Shown here piece after piece: positions 44,641-54,141 of a stretch of DNA of 64,000 bases. Position 1 is the stretch's first letter; the number at the start of each line of letters is the position of its first letter. This stretch comes from Streptomyces dengpaensis (GTDB lineage: Bacteria; Actinomycetota; Actinomycetes; Streptomycetales; Streptomycetaceae). The DNA lies in the NCBI RefSeq assembly GCF_002946835.1, contig NZ_CP026652.1, positions 1,984,001 through 2,048,000 on the forward strand, given 5' to 3'. The notes under the pieces were generated by a model, which saw only the letters and a list, made by a program, of their open reading frames with translations, made no database searches and was not told the origin of the DNA. Position numbers and translations under genes: made by a program.

Positions 44641-44836
44641 GGCCGTCGTACGCGCGCGGCGGTCCCGTACCGCCGCCGTCGCCGGGCCACCCGCTTCCGC
44701 CGGCCGCCTCGCGCGCCAACCCCTCCTCAACTCCCCGGCCCCACAAGCAAATCCGGAACGTCACATACCGGCAACACTCCGTCCACATCGTGGATAAACC
44801 ATGGCGCCCGCCTGGCCCGTGGCATAGAAAAACGGC

Positions 44837-45619
44837 ATGTTCTGGGTCCTCCTCCTGCTCCTGGCCTGGGTCGCGGCCGGCACCTCCTGCACCCGGCTGT
44901 GTCTGGCCGCCGTACGGGCGGCGGCCGTCGACGCGGACGCGGCGCGCGGGCACGACCTCACGCTGTACGAGGCGGCGTTCCTGTCCGGCGGCCCGGCCCG
45001 GGTCGCCGATCTGACCCTGGTGTCGATGGCCCGCCAGCGCCGGCTGCTGCTCGCGCACACCGGCTGGGCGACCGTCGTGGACCCGCGCGGGCGCGACGAG
45101 ATGGAGCGCTCGGTCATCGGAGCCATCGGCCCGGAGGGCCAGTCCCGGATAGCGCCCGTACGGGCGGCGGCGGCCGCCGCGGACTCGGTACGCCGCCTCG
45201 CCGACCGCCTGGTCGCGGCGGGCCTCGCCGTCCCCGACGGCGCCCGTACCACCGTTGCGGGCGCCGTCCGCCAGGTCCAGGCCGCGGCGGCTGCCGTGGT
45301 CGCACTCGGCGCCGTGGCCCTGCTGCTGCCCGCCCAGGCCACCGGCAACGAGGTCCCGGTCGCCGCCTGGTTCGCGCTCCCGCTCATCCTCACGCTGAGC
45401 TGCCTCGCCATCGCCCGCATCGAGGTGCATCCCTACACGCGCTGGGCGTCTCCGGCCGGACAGCGGCTGCTCGGCACCCTCGCCCGCCGCACCGACGACC
45501 TCGGCGACGACCGTACGTACCTCACCTCCGTCGCCGTACGCGGTGTTCGCGCGATCGGCGAGCCGGACCTGCGCGCGGCCCTCACGCACCGAGACCGCAG
45601 CCCCGAGCGACGGAACTAG
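44837..45619 (+). CDS. TIGR04222-type membrane protein
   Basis: 260 residues from ATG 44837, which lies 6 bases after a TAGAAA box. An N-terminal helix (MFWVLLLLLAWVAAGTSCTR) leads to a cytoplasmic domain with TLYEAAFLSGGPARVADLTL, the hallmark of TIGR04222 regions, then LARTGWATV-like HTGWATVVDPRG, and two later helices (AAAVVALGAVALLLPAQA and WFALPLILTLSCLAIARIEV). The C terminus ends RDRSPERRN without the Gly/Cys-rich tail that I recall for many relatives. It follows the MNIO gene by ~200 bp. This pairing suggests the MNIO enzyme acts on or with such membrane proteins, but here no obvious modifiable Cys repeat exists. Confidence 0.75.
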   Translation: MFWVLLLLLAWVAAGTSCTRLCLAAVRAAAVDADAARGHDLTLYEAAFLSGGPARVADLTLVSMARQRRLLLAHTGWATVVDPRGRDEMERSVIGAIGPEGQSRIAPVRAAAAAADSVRRLADRLVAAGLAVPDGARTTVAGAVRQVQAAAAAVVALGAVALLLPAQATGNEVPVAAWFALPLILTLSCLAIARIEVHPYTRWASPAGQRLLGTLARRTDDLGDDRTYLTSVAVRGVRAIGEPDLRAALTHRDRSPERRN

Positions 45620-45770
45620 CGCAAGGCCGGGCGGCTGAAGGGCTGAGGGGCGCCCGCAGAGGGCGCATCGGGGTCATAGAGGCCGACACCGGCGGCCCGG
45701 TGCTTTACTTCGCCAACCGTCAAACGAAACATCCCTTTTTGTCGCTGCCCGCGCGCTGAAGGGATTCCCG

Positions 45771-47483
45771 ATGAGAGCTGCCGTCCTCTACGGAACCGCA
45801 GGGTCCGTGTTCCTGACCGCCCTCGTCGGCGCCCCGGCGGGCGGTCGGCCGGCCTGGCCGGCCCCGGCCGCCGGCTCTGCCGAGATGCGCGGCACAGCCG
45901 TCGCCGCCGCGCGCGCCACGGCCGCGGGCATCCGCTTCGCCAACTGCCCCAAGGAAGAGGACCTGCCGGACAGTGTCCAATGCGGCACGGTCACGGTGCC
46001 GCTCGACTACGCCCACCCCGACGGCCGGCAGATCAAACTGACCGTCAGCCGCGTCAAGGCCACCGGCAAGGACGCGAAGAACTCGAAGCGGAGGGTGCCG
46101 CGGCGGGGCGCCTTCGTCTACAACCCCGGCGGCCCTGGCGCCTCCAGCACGCGCTTCCCGCTGATCGGCCACCGCCCGGAGTGGAAGCGCATCGCCGCCG
46201 CGTACGACCTCGTCGGCTACGCCCCGCGCGGGGTCGACCGCTCCGCCCCGCTGTCCTGCCAGGACCCGAAGCACTTCGTGAAGGCGCCCTCGCAGGCGCC
46301 GACGTTCCCCTCGGAGTCGTACAAGAAGGAGCGCATCGCGGCGGCGAAGGCGTACGCCCGCGGATGCGCCCAGCGCTCGGGCAACGCCCTGCGCCACTAC
46401 ACGTCGCTCAACAACGCCCGCGACCTGGAGGTGCTCCGCGCCGGGCTCGGCGAGCCGAAGCTGACCTTCATGGGCGCCTCGTACGGAACGTACTTCGGTG
46501 CCCTCTACGCGACGCTCTTCCCCTCGCACGTGGGCCGGATGGTCTTCGACTCGGCGGTGAACCCTGACCCCGAGAAGATCTGGTACCGGAACAACCTCGA
46601 CCAGTCGGCCGCGTTCGAGAAGCGCTGGGCGGACTTCCGCGCGTGGGTCGCCAAGCACGACGAGGTGTACGAGCTCGGGGCCACACCGGACGACGTGCAG
46701 CAGAGCTACGAGAGGGCGCGGGCGCAGCTCGCCGCCTCGCCCGCGGGCGGCAAGGTGGGACCGGGGCAGATGCAGGGCGCGTTCCTGGATGCCGGGTACT
46801 CCGACGACTACTGGCCGCGGCGCGCCCAGGCGCTCTCCGCCTATCTGAAGGGCGACCCGAAGCCGCTGATCGAGCAGGCCGGCCCGCATCCGGAGGCAGC
46901 CGCCGAGCAGGAGAACGGCAACGCGGTCTACACGGCCGTCGAGTGCAACGACGCGTCCTGGCCGGCCGACTGGCGTATCTGGGACCGCGACAACACGCGC
47001 CTCGCGCGCCGGGCGCCGTTCGAGACCTGGGACAACGTGTGGATGAACCTGCCGTGTGCCTACTGGCCGGAGCCGCGGCAGAAGCCCCTCGACGTTCGGA
47101 CGCCGCCGGGCGTGCTGCCGCCGACGCTGATCCTGGCGGCGGAGCGGGACGCGGCGACGCCGTACGACGGGGCCCTGGAGCTGCGCCGGCGGCTGTCCGG
47201 CTCGGTCCTGGTGACCGAGAACGGGTCCGGGACGCATGGCATCGGGGGCGGGCCCAACAAGTGCGTCAACGGCTACCTGGACGCCTACCTCCTGGAGGGC
47301 CGCCTCCCGGTGCGGCGCGCTGCCTGCGCGCCGCACGCGGAGCCGAAGCCGGCGGCGCCGGGCGATCGTTCGAAGGGTTCACAGGGATCGCGGGACCCAC
47401 AGGAATCACAGGGCTCAGGGGTCTCCGCGCGGAGCACCACGCACGAGCCTGAGCACCCGAAGACAGTCCGGCAGGCGCCTTGA
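45771..47483 (+). CDS. Secreted S33-type alpha/beta-hydrolase (tripeptidyl aminopeptidase-like)
   Basis: 570 residues with AAGGGA upstream of ATG 45771. A signal peptide (AAVLYGTAGSVFLTALVGAP) is followed by the family N terminus ANCPKEEDLPDSVQCGTVTVPLDYAHPDG. The oxyanion stretch is YNPGGPGASS, the nucleophile elbow FMGASYGTYFG (GxSxG), the Asp in LILAAERDAATPYDG, and the His in GSGTHGIGGG; the TAP-like C-terminal domain holds CAYWPEPRQKP. It should remove N-terminal tripeptides or short peptides outside the cell, as Streptomyces Tap/Slp proteins do. The final ~50 residues are a Ser/Gln/Gly-rich tail. It converges on hemQ, with repeated hemQ-end DNA between. Confidence 0.9.
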   Translation: MRAAVLYGTAGSVFLTALVGAPAGGRPAWPAPAAGSAEMRGTAVAAARATAAGIRFANCPKEEDLPDSVQCGTVTVPLDYAHPDGRQIKLTVSRVKATGKDAKNSKRRVPRRGAFVYNPGGPGASSTRFPLIGHRPEWKRIAAAYDLVGYAPRGVDRSAPLSCQDPKHFVKAPSQAPTFPSESYKKERIAAAKAYARGCAQRSGNALRHYTSLNNARDLEVLRAGLGEPKLTFMGASYGTYFGALYATLFPSHVGRMVFDSAVNPDPEKIWYRNNLDQSAAFEKRWADFRAWVAKHDEVYELGATPDDVQQSYERARAQLAASPAGGKVGPGQMQGAFLDAGYSDDYWPRRAQALSAYLKGDPKPLIEQAGPHPEAAAEQENGNAVYTAVECNDASWPADWRIWDRDNTRLARRAPFETWDNVWMNLPCAYWPEPRQKPLDVRTPPGVLPPTLILAAERDAATPYDGALELRRRLSGSVLVTENGSGTHGIGGGPNKCVNGYLDAYLLEGRLPVRRAACAPHAEPKPAAPGDRSKGSQGSRDPQESQGSGVSARSTTHEPEHPKTVRQAP

Positions 47484-47734
47484 TCAGGCGAGGCCCGCGA
47501 CCAGCTCGGATTACGGCGCCCCGTGCCGCATCCCCCGGGGGCAACCCCCGGACCCCCGGCCGCCCACAGCACGCCGCTCCGGTCAGGCGAGCCCTGCCAC
47601 CAGCTCGGACACCGACTTACGGCGCCCCGTGCCGCATCCCCCGGGGGCAACCCCCGGACCCCCGGCCGCCCACAGCGCGCCGCTTCCGGTCAGGCGAGCC
47701 CTGCCACCAGCTCGGACACCGACTTGCGGCGCCC
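47484..47734. repeat. Triplicated hemQ 3' end with GC-rich palindromic spacer
   Basis: The last ~40 bp of hemQ (from TCAGGCGAGCCCTGCCACCA onwards on the + strand) occurs at 47690 (the real gene end), at 47583 and, with a 7-bp deletion, at 47484. Copies are separated by the same ~65-bp spacer with a CCCCCGGGGGCAACCCCCGG palindrome. Unit lengths are 107 and 99 bp, so this is a tandem array, not dispersed copies. The two extra copies keep the stop but not the rest of the gene, and the S33 hydrolase stop lies right at the outer boundary. Confidence 0.92.
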
Positions 47735-48409
47735 CGTGAAGAACGGGATTTCCTCGCGGACGTGCATCCGGGCCTCGGAGGCGCGCAGGTGACGCATGAC
47801 GTCGACGATGCGGTACAGCTCGTCGGCCTCGAAGGCGAGGATCCATTCGTAGTCGCCCAGCGAGAACGAGGCGACCGTGTTGGCGCGCACGTCCGGGTAG
47901 CCGCGGGCCATCTTGCCGTGGTCGGCGAGCATGCGGCGGCGGTCCTCGTCGGGCAGCAGGTACCAGTCGTAGGAGCGCACGAACGGGTAGACACTGATGT
48001 AGTTGCGGGGCGTCTCGTCGGCGAGGAACGCCGGGATGTGCGAGCGGTTGAACTCGGCGGGGCGGTGCAACGCCATGTTCGACCACACCGGCTCCAGGGA
48101 GCGGCCCAGCTTGGTGCGGCGGAAGAGGTTGTACGCCTCCTGGAGCTGGTCGCTCGTCTCGGCGTGCCACCAGATCATCAGGTCGGCGTCGGCGCGCAGC
48201 CCCGACACGTCGTAGGTGCCGCGGATGGTGACATCCTTCGCGGCGAGCTGGTCGAAGAGCTCCTGGACTTCGTCGGCGTATCCGGCGCGGTCCTCGGGCA
48301 GCGCGTCGCGCAGCTTGAAGACGGACCACAGGGTGTAGCGGATGACCTCGTTGAGGTCCTTGGCCTTCTTGCCGATGTTCGGGATCTTGGCGGGGGCGTC
48401 GTCACTCAT
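47690..48409 (-). CDS. hemQ: Coproheme decarboxylase (hydrogen peroxide-dependent heme synthase)
   Basis: 239 residues. It decarboxylates iron-coproporphyrin III twice with peroxide to give heme b, the last step of the coproporphyrin pathway of Actinobacteria and Firmicutes, in the cytoplasm. The chlorite dismutase-like fold is seen in [41 protein letters not shown] (containing the catalytic Tyr), [10 protein letters not shown] (axial His), and [18 protein letters not shown]. It lies 4 bp downstream of hemG in the same direction, so both are one operon. Its 3' end is repeated twice more downstream. Confidence 0.96.
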   Translation of the reverse strand: MSDDAPAKIPNIGKKAKDLNEVIRYTLWSVFKLRDALPEDRAGYADEVQELFDQLAAKDVTIRGTYDVSGLRADADLMIWWHAETSDQLQEAYNLFRRTKLGRSLEPVWSNMALHRPAEFNRSHIPAFLADETPRNYISVYPFVRSYDWYLLPDEDRRRMLADHGKMARGYPDVRANTVASFSLGDYEWILAFEADELYRIVDVMRHLRASEARMHVREEIPFFTGRRKSVSELVAGLA

Positions 48410-48413
48410 GGGG

Positions 48414-50036
48414 CTATTGTCCCGCGCCGCCGTGAACGCTCTGCACCGGGTTCGCGATCAGCTCGTCCAGGCCCGCGCCGTCGCCGCCGAGCAGGTCCAC
48501 GGCGGCGTACGCGCTCGCGATGCACGCGGGGATGCCGACCCCGTCGTACGCCGCGCCGCAGACAGCGAGGCCCGGGAGCTTGCCGATGTGCTCACGGATG
48601 CGGGCCACGCGCGCGTGGTGCCCGACGGGGTACTGCGGCAGCCCGTCGTCCCATCGCGTCACCCGAGTCGCGACGGGAGCGGCGTCCAGGCCGGTGGCCT
48701 CCCGCAGGTCGTGCCGGGACACCGCCACGAGGTCGGCGTCCTCGCGGCCGAGCACCTCCGTCTCGCCGTACCGCCCGACGGATGTCCGCAGGACGAGCAG
48801 ATCGGGGTTCTCCTCGGCGATCCAGCCCCACTTCTGGGAGGCGAAGGTGGACGCCTTGATGGTGTGCCCGTCGACAGGGGGCACCAGAAAACCGCTGCCT
48901 TCGGGGAGGCCGGTGTCGGCGCGGCGATAGGCGAGGGTGACCAGCGCCATGGAGGCGTACTCCACGGCGGCCAGCTCGGTCGCGGCGGCGGGCGCCTCGG
49001 CCCGCAGCAGCACGGCGGCCGCCGCGGCGGGCAGGGCCACGACGACGGCATCGGCGTGCAGGACGCGGCCTCCGGCGACGATCCGCCAGGCCGCCGCTTG
49101 CGGCCGCGCCGCCGCAGAGGCCTCCGGGGACGGCAAGCGGTCGCCGCCCGCGGGCCACGTGCCTTCACCGCCCGCCTGCCGCGTGCCGTCACCACCCGAC
49201 GAGCGCGAGGCTCCGCCGCCCGACGACGGCGCGCCCGCGGCGGCCGGCGGCGACGCCGCCCTGTCGGTCCTGCGCAGCTCGGTCACCGGCATCCCGGTCA
49301 GAATCTCGCCACCGCGAGCCCGCACCGACTCCGCGACCGCCAGCGGCAGCCGGCCCACTCCCCCGGCGATGCCCATGAACACCGGGCCCGTCTGCTGGGC
49401 GGCGGCGCGTGCCTGGATCTCGCGGACCGCCTCGGTCAGGGAGTCGTGCTTCTTGGCGGCCTCGAACAGCTGCGGTACCGCCGAGCGCATCGAGATGCGG
49501 TACGCGTCGCCCGCGTACACACCGCCCAGGAGGGGCTCCACCAAGCGGTCGACCACCTCCCGGCCGAGGCGTGCCGCCACGTACTCCCCCACCGCCACGT
49601 CGTCGCCGACCTCCGTGCGGGGCAGGTCGGCGTCACGGTCGATACGGGTCAGACCCTCGTCGGAGAGAACACCGGCCAGCGCCGACGCGGTGCCGGGAAC
49701 GCCCATCACATGCCCCTTGGGCATGGGGCGCAGGGCGCCGCGCGTCCAGATCGAGGCGGTCGCCGTGGCCGGCGGCTGGAGGCGGTCCGCCAGGCCCACC
49801 TCACGGGCGAGGGCCACCGCTTCGGGGCGGCGGGCGAGCATCGACTCCGCGCCGAAGTCGACCCGCGCGCCCGCGATCTCACCCGGGAGCAGCTTGCCGC
49901 CGACGCGGTCCGACGCCTCCAGGACGGTCACGCGCGCGCCGCGGCCCAGCAAACGGTGGGCCGCGGCCAGACCCGCGATCCCGCCCCCGATGACCACGAC
50001 GTGTCCCGTACCCGTACGAGTCTCCTGTGCGCGCAT
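48414..50036 (-). CDS. hemG: Coproporphyrinogen III / protoporphyrinogen oxidase (HemY/CgoX type)
   Basis: 540 residues. FAD-dependent oxidation of coproporphyrinogen III to coproporphyrin III is expected, since HemQ and HemE nearby indicate the coproporphyrin branch. The dinucleotide fold reads [20 protein letters not shown], then [12 protein letters not shown], and the C-terminal FAD motif is [20 protein letters not shown]. The central [18 protein letters not shown] is a typical PPO segment. A low-complexity Gly/Ser/Pro insertion (~residues 255-317, forward 49085-49275) is absent from most relatives and probably forms a surface loop. hemQ follows after 4 bp. The gene is divergent from the DUF4349 lipoprotein gene. 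Confidence 0.93.
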   Translation of the reverse strand: MRAQETRTGTGHVVVIGGGIAGLAAAHRLLGRGARVTVLEASDRVGGKLLPGEIAGARVDFGAESMLARRPEAVALAREVGLADRLQPPATATASIWTRGALRPMPKGHVMGVPGTASALAGVLSDEGLTRIDRDADLPRTEVGDDVAVGEYVAARLGREVVDRLVEPLLGGVYAGDAYRISMRSAVPQLFEAAKKHDSLTEAVREIQARAAAQQTGPVFMGIAGGVGRLPLAVAESVRARGGEILTGMPVTELRRTDRAASPPAAAGAPSSGGGASRSSGGDGTRQAGGEGTWPAGGDRLPSPEASAAARPQAAAWRIVAGGRVLHADAVVVALPAAAAAVLLRAEAPAAATELAAVEYASMALVTLAYRRADTGLPEGSGFLVPPVDGHTIKASTFASQKWGWIAEENPDLLVLRTSVGRYGETEVLGREDADLVAVSRHDLREATGLDAAPVATRVTRWDDGLPQYPVGHHARVARIREHIGKLPGLAVCGAAYDGVGIPACIASAYAAVDLLGGDGAGLDELIANPVQSVHGGAGQ

Positions 50037-50193
50037 GCCTCCACCCTCTCAAACCCCACTGACACTCCGACCAGCAGTCCGAGGTCCCCACGAGTCCTGA
50101 CCGTGACCGCATCGCGACCGGATCGAGCCAACGTCCCGACCGGTTCCGGCGTCGAAGGAGCGTCAGTCGACACGACCCTCGGAGGTAGGCCAC

Positions 50194-51192
50194 ATGCGCA
50201 CACGACGATCCGTACGACCGGTTCAGGCTCTGGCCGGGATCCTCCTCGCCACCGCCCTGGCGCTGACGGGCTGCAGCGCCTCCAATGACAGCACGGGGAG
50301 TGATGCCGGCGACGCCAAGGCTGGCGCCCCGGGCGCCGAGCGAGCGGACTCGGGCGCCCAGGCGGACTCGGGCGCCGCGGGCAGCGGGAAGGCCGGCGGC
50401 TCCAAGGCGACTGCCCCGCCCAAGGTGACCGCGAGCCACATCATCCGCACCGCTTCCCTGACCGTACGGGTCAAGGACGTGCCCAAGGCCCTGGACGACG
50501 CCCGCACCACGGCCGAGAACGCCGGCGGCTACGTCGGCAACGAGACCACCACCCGCGACGAGAAGGGCCACGAGCGCACGCGCCTGGTCCTGCGCGTGCC
50601 CACCGAGCGGTACGACCAGGTGCTCGCGGATCTGGAGGGCGCGGGCAAGGTCGTCGAGCGGACGGCCAAGGCGCAGGACGTCACCGACCAGGTCGTGGAC
50701 GTGGAGAGCCGCATCACGTCGCAGCGCGCCAGCGTGGCCCGGGTGCGCGAACTGATGGACCAGGCGAGCAAGCTCAGCGATGTGGTCACGCTGGAAGGGG
50801 AGTTGAGCACCCGTCAGGCCAATCTGGAGGCGCTGCTCGCCCAGCAGGCGTCCCTGAAGGACCGCACCAGCCTGGCCACCATCACGCTCTCGCTGTCCGA
50901 GACCCCGGTGAAGAAGGCCGAGAAGAAGGACGAGGACCCGGGCTTCGTGGACGCGCTCGCGGGTGGCTGGCACGTGCTGGTCACGATGCTGCGCTGGATC
51001 ACCCTGGCGCTCGGAGCCGTGCTCCCGTTCGCGGCGGGCCTGGCGCTGATCGCCCTGGTGTGGCTGCGCCTCGTGCGGCCCCGGCTGCCGCGCCGCCCCG
51101 CGGCGGGCACGGCCGGCACGGGCGCGCTGCCGGTGGCCCCGGCCGTGCGCGGCGGGAGCGGCGAAAGCGGGAAGAGCGGCGAGGAGGACTGA
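50194..51192 (+). CDS. DUF4349 lipoprotein
   Basis: 332 residues from ATG 50194, preceded by a GGAGG. A lipoprotein signal (GILLATALALTGC) puts the lipidated Cys near residue 28; a Gly/Ala/Ser/Asp-rich tether follows. The DUF4349 domain (~85-230) reads HIIRTASLTVRVKDVPKALD, AGGYVGNETTT, LRVPTERYDQVLADL and a coiled coil. A C-terminal membrane helix (ALGAVLPFAAGLALIALVWL) ends in a basic stretch. Such proteins are exported and anchored at both ends; the function of the domain is unknown, though a periplasmic-adaptor-like role is often guessed. It is divergent from hemG and followed by the flavoprotein gene. Confidence 0.88.
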   Translation: MRTRRSVRPVQALAGILLATALALTGCSASNDSTGSDAGDAKAGAPGAERADSGAQADSGAAGSGKAGGSKATAPPKVTASHIIRTASLTVRVKDVPKALDDARTTAENAGGYVGNETTTRDEKGHERTRLVLRVPTERYDQVLADLEGAGKVVERTAKAQDVTDQVVDVESRITSQRASVARVRELMDQASKLSDVVTLEGELSTRQANLEALLAQQASLKDRTSLATITLSLSETPVKKAEKKDEDPGFVDALAGGWHVLVTMLRWITLALGAVLPFAAGLALIALVWLRLVRPRLPRRPAAGTAGTGALPVAPAVRGGSGESGKSGEED

Positions 51193-51207
51193 AACGCCCG
51201 GGCCCCG

Positions 51208-51213
51208 TAGCGT
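51208..51213 (+). promoter_or_regulatory. -10 box for a probable leaderless flavoprotein transcript
   Basis: TAGCGT ends 6 bases before ATG 51220, placing the transcription start at the start codon. There is no ribosome site before the ATG, in agreement. A second ATG at 51226 is in frame. Confidence 0.45.
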
Positions 51214-51219
51214 GTTCGT

Positions 51220-52638
51220 ATGAGCATGAGTCGTACGAGCGGCACCGGCGGGGCAGGCAGGGCGACGGAGCGGCTCGTCGTGATCGGCGGTGACGCGGCG
51301 GGGATGTCCGCCGCGTCACAGGCGCGCCGGCTGCGAGGGCCGGACGAGCTGGAGATCGTGGCGTTCGAGCGGGGGCACTTCGCCTCCTACTCGGCGTGCG
51401 GTATCCCGTACTGGGTGGGCGGCGACGTGCCCGAGCGGGACCATCTGATCGCGCGGACACCCGAGGAGCACCGGGAGCGCGCCATCGATCTGCGGATGCG
51501 TACGGAGGTCACGGAGATCGACGTCGCGGGCGCCCGCGTGCGCTCCCGGGACCTCGAAACCGGGGCCGCGGCGTGGACGTCGTACGACAAACTCGTGATC
51601 GCGACCGGCGCGCGCCCGATCCGCCCCGACCTGCCGGGCACCGACGCGCCGGGCGTGCACGGCGTGCAGACCCTGGACGACGGCCAGGCCCTCCTGGACA
51701 CGCTGACGGCGACGGAGGGCCGCCGCGCGGTGGTCGTGGGCGCGGGCTACATCGGCGTGGAGATGGCCGAGGCGCTCATCAACCGCGGGTACGAGGTGAC
51801 GGTCGTCAACCGCGGCAAGGAACCGATGTCCACGCTCGACCCGGACATGGGCCGCCTGGTGCACACGGCCATGGAGGGCCTGGGCATCACCATGGTCAAC
51901 GACGCCGAGGTCACCAAGGTCCTCACCGGTGACGACGGGCGGGTCCGGGCGGTTGCCACGGAGGACGCCGAGTACCCGGCGGACGTGGTCGTGCTCGGCA
52001 TCGGCGTACGACCCGAGACGACGCTCGCCAAGGCCGCCGGACTGCCGCTCGGCGACCACGGCGGGCTGCTCACCGATCTGGCGATGCGGGTGCGCGGGCA
52101 CGAGAACATCTGGGCGGGCGGCGACTGCGTCGAGGTGCTCGACCTGGTCTCGGGGCGCGAGCGTCACATCGCCCTGGGCACGCACGCCAACAAGCACGGA
52201 CAGGTCATCGGCTCCAATGCCGGTGGCGGGTACGCGACGTTCCCGGGTGTCGTCGGTACAGCGGTGAGCAAGGTCTGCGAGCTGGAGATCGCCCGCACCG
52301 GGCTGCGTGAGAAGGACGCGCACCGGGCGGGGCTGCGGTTCGAGACCGTCACCATCGAGTCGACCAGCCGCGCGGGCTACTACCCGAGCGCCGCCCTCAT
52401 GACGGTGAAGATGCTCGCCGAGCGCCGCACCGGACGGCTGCTCGGCGTCCAGATCGTCGGCCGCGAGGGAGCGGCGAAGCGGGTCGACATCGCGGCGGTG
52501 GCGCTGACCGCGCACATGACGGTCGAGCAGATGACCGCCCTGGACCTCGGCTACGCGCCGCCCTTCTCCCCGGTCTGGGACCCGATCCTGGTGGCGGCGC
52601 GCAAGGCGGTAGCCGCGGTACGAAAGAACGCCGGGTAG
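51220..52638 (+). CDS. CoA-disulfide reductase-like FAD-dependent pyridine nucleotide-disulfide oxidoreductase
   Basis: 472 residues. Two dinucleotide folds: FAD (LVVIGGDAAGMSAASQARRL, ~19-38) and NAD(P)H (AVVVGAGYIGVEMAEALINR, ~167-186), plus the FAD-binding ENIWAGGDCVEV. The single redox Cys lies in FASYSACGIPYWVGGD (~60), the SxxCGxP pattern of CoA-disulfide reductase, NADH oxidase and persulfide reductases. The C-terminal dimerisation domain has GYYPSAALMTVKML and DLGYAPPFSPVWDPI, the latter a CoADR signature. It would reduce a low-molecular-weight disulfide, persulfide or O2 with NAD(P)H; mycothiol rather than CoA chemistry is possible in this organism. Confidence 0.88.
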   Translation: MSMSRTSGTGGAGRATERLVVIGGDAAGMSAASQARRLRGPDELEIVAFERGHFASYSACGIPYWVGGDVPERDHLIARTPEEHRERAIDLRMRTEVTEIDVAGARVRSRDLETGAAAWTSYDKLVIATGARPIRPDLPGTDAPGVHGVQTLDDGQALLDTLTATEGRRAVVVGAGYIGVEMAEALINRGYEVTVVNRGKEPMSTLDPDMGRLVHTAMEGLGITMVNDAEVTKVLTGDDGRVRAVATEDAEYPADVVVLGIGVRPETTLAKAAGLPLGDHGGLLTDLAMRVRGHENIWAGGDCVEVLDLVSGRERHIALGTHANKHGQVIGSNAGGGYATFPGVVGTAVSKVCELEIARTGLREKDAHRAGLRFETVTIESTSRAGYYPSAALMTVKMLAERRTGRLLGVQIVGREGAAKRVDIAAVALTAHMTVEQMTALDLGYAPPFSPVWDPILVAARKAVAAVRKNAG

Positions 52639-52748
52639 GGAGCGCCCCGAAGGGACACGGGGCGATGGCATGATGCGGCTCCGCCGCGTGGGCGCGAACA
52701 GCCACACACGACCGACGGTCGACGTCCGCCTCCGGCCCCGCGGCGCTG

Positions 52749-53081
52749 CTACCCGGACTCCTGCCCGGCAGTCCCGTTGATGCGGTCTATGGCCTGACGG
52801 GCCTGCTCTGCAGGCGGCCGGGCAGGCAGCGAGGAAACGGAGGCCGGTGCGGGCACCGCGGGCGGGGCCTGGGCCGGCTTCGCGTGAGCCGCCGGCCGGG
52901 CGGACCGCAGCCGGTGGCTGACGGCCTCGTCGAGGGTCACCGGACGCTGCATCCGCGCCGCGAGCCGGCCCGCCTCCTGGCCGAGCGCGGCGACATCCTC
53001 CCAGGGCAGGTGCAGCACCAGGGCGATCTCCGCCTCACCGTCGGGCAGGGCATGCATCGGAGGAGAAACTCGCTCGTTCAT
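52749..53081 (-). CDS. Small hypothetical protein
   Basis: 110 residues from ATG 53081 with GAGGACA upstream; GTG 53096 is an in-frame alternative. The first ~60 residues look folded (GEAEIALVLHLPWEDVAALG, then QEAGRLAARMQRPVTLDEAV), the rest is Ala/Pro-rich and ends RQAIDRINGTAGQESG. The alternation of LHLPWEDVAAL and DEAVSHRL suggests a short alpha/beta unit with an amphipathic helix. I do not recognise a family. It is divergent from the rhomboid gene and converges on the flavoprotein gene. Confidence 0.6.
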   Translation of the reverse strand: MNERVSPPMHALPDGEAEIALVLHLPWEDVAALGQEAGRLAARMQRPVTLDEAVSHRLRSARPAAHAKPAQAPPAVPAPASVSSLPARPPAEQARQAIDRINGTAGQESG

Positions 53082-53307
53082 GGCCTGTGTCCTCACGTCT
53101 TCCTCGCGGCGCGTCTTCCTCGCGGCGCGGGCGGTTGAGGAGACATACGCACAGGGGCACGGTGGTGTTCAGCGGGGCGGGGGGCACCACGCGGCAGACG
53201 CGGCAGCGGCAACACCCCCGCACGCCCCCCGAGTTGGCACCCCTGACCCCGCGCACACCCGCGGCGGTGCGCGGGTTCGACCGGCGCATCACGGGCAGTA
53301 CTTCCTT

Positions 53308-54126
53308 GTGGTCATCCCCGTCCATGACGTGAACCCGGCACGGCGCACGCCGTATGTGACGTACGCGCTGATCGCCGCCAACGTTCTCGTGTTCGTCTTC
53401 ACGCCCGGGATCGCCGGATCGGTGGCGGGTGAGAGCGGGCTGGCGCAGCTGTGTCATCTGCAGGCGTTTCTGGAGCGCTACGCCGCGGTGCCGCAGGAGC
53501 TGATCCACCACCAGATGCCCCGGGTGGTGCCCACGGGCGACGTCGGGATCGGGCCGCAGGGAGCGGGCTGTGTAGTGGGCCCGCCCGGCTACGAGAAGTC
53601 GCCGCCGCTGTCGGTGTTCACGTCGCTGTTCCTGCACGGGAGCTGGCTGCACCTGCTGGGCAACATGGTCTTCCTGCTGATCTTCGGCAACAACATCGAG
53701 GACCGCATGGGCCGTGTGCGGTACACGCTGTTCTACGTGGCCTGCGGCTACGCGGCGGCGTACGGCTTCGCGGTGCTGAACGACGACTCCGGCGACCCGT
53801 TGATCGGCGCCTCAGGCGCCATCGCCGGAGTCCTGGGCGCCTATCTCGTCCTCTATCCGAAGGCCAGGGTGTGGGTCCTCGTCCCGTTCCTGATCTTCCT
53901 GCCGCTGCGGCTGCCGGCGTGGATCGTGCTGGGCTTCTGGTTCGTGCTGCAGGCCGTGTACTCGTACGGCGGCGGCGTCTCGGCCGCGGGGACGGTGGCG
54001 TACGCGGCCCACGTGGTCGGCTTCCTCGCGGGCGTGCTGCTCGCCTGGCCACTGCGCCCCGGCACCCCGCCCCCACCGGAACCGCGCGGCCTGCTGTGGG
54101 GCAGGCGGGCGCGGCCCGGCCGGTGA
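53308..54126 (+). CDS. Rhomboid-family intramembrane serine protease
   Basis: 272 residues from GTG 53308, where family-like sequence starts (VIPVHDVNPARRTPYVTYAL); the open frame extends upstream without a good start. Six or more membrane helices. The rhomboid motifs are FTSLFLHGSWLHLLGNMVFL (with the HxxxN asparagine), the catalytic Ser in IGASGAIAGVLGAY (GxSG), and the catalytic His in AAHVVGFLAGV. A ~50-residue loop between helices 1 and 2 contains an extra PPGYEKSPPL segment. It cleaves membrane-spanning substrates within the bilayer; targets are unknown. It converges on hemE across a perfect terminator. Confidence 0.92.
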   Translation: MVIPVHDVNPARRTPYVTYALIAANVLVFVFTPGIAGSVAGESGLAQLCHLQAFLERYAAVPQELIHHQMPRVVPTGDVGIGPQGAGCVVGPPGYEKSPPLSVFTSLFLHGSWLHLLGNMVFLLIFGNNIEDRMGRVRYTLFYVACGYAAAYGFAVLNDDSGDPLIGASGAIAGVLGAYLVLYPKARVWVLVPFLIFLPLRLPAWIVLGFWFVLQAVYSYGGGVSAAGTVAYAAHVVGFLAGVLLAWPLRPGTPPPPEPRGLLWGRRARPGR

Positions 54127-54141
54127 GAGCTGCGGGAGGTC

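Noticed and set aside
53080..53307. N-terminal extension of the rhomboid protein
   Set aside because: The frame is open but the extra residues are low-complexity and overlap the promoter region of the divergent small gene; the family start fits GTG 53308.
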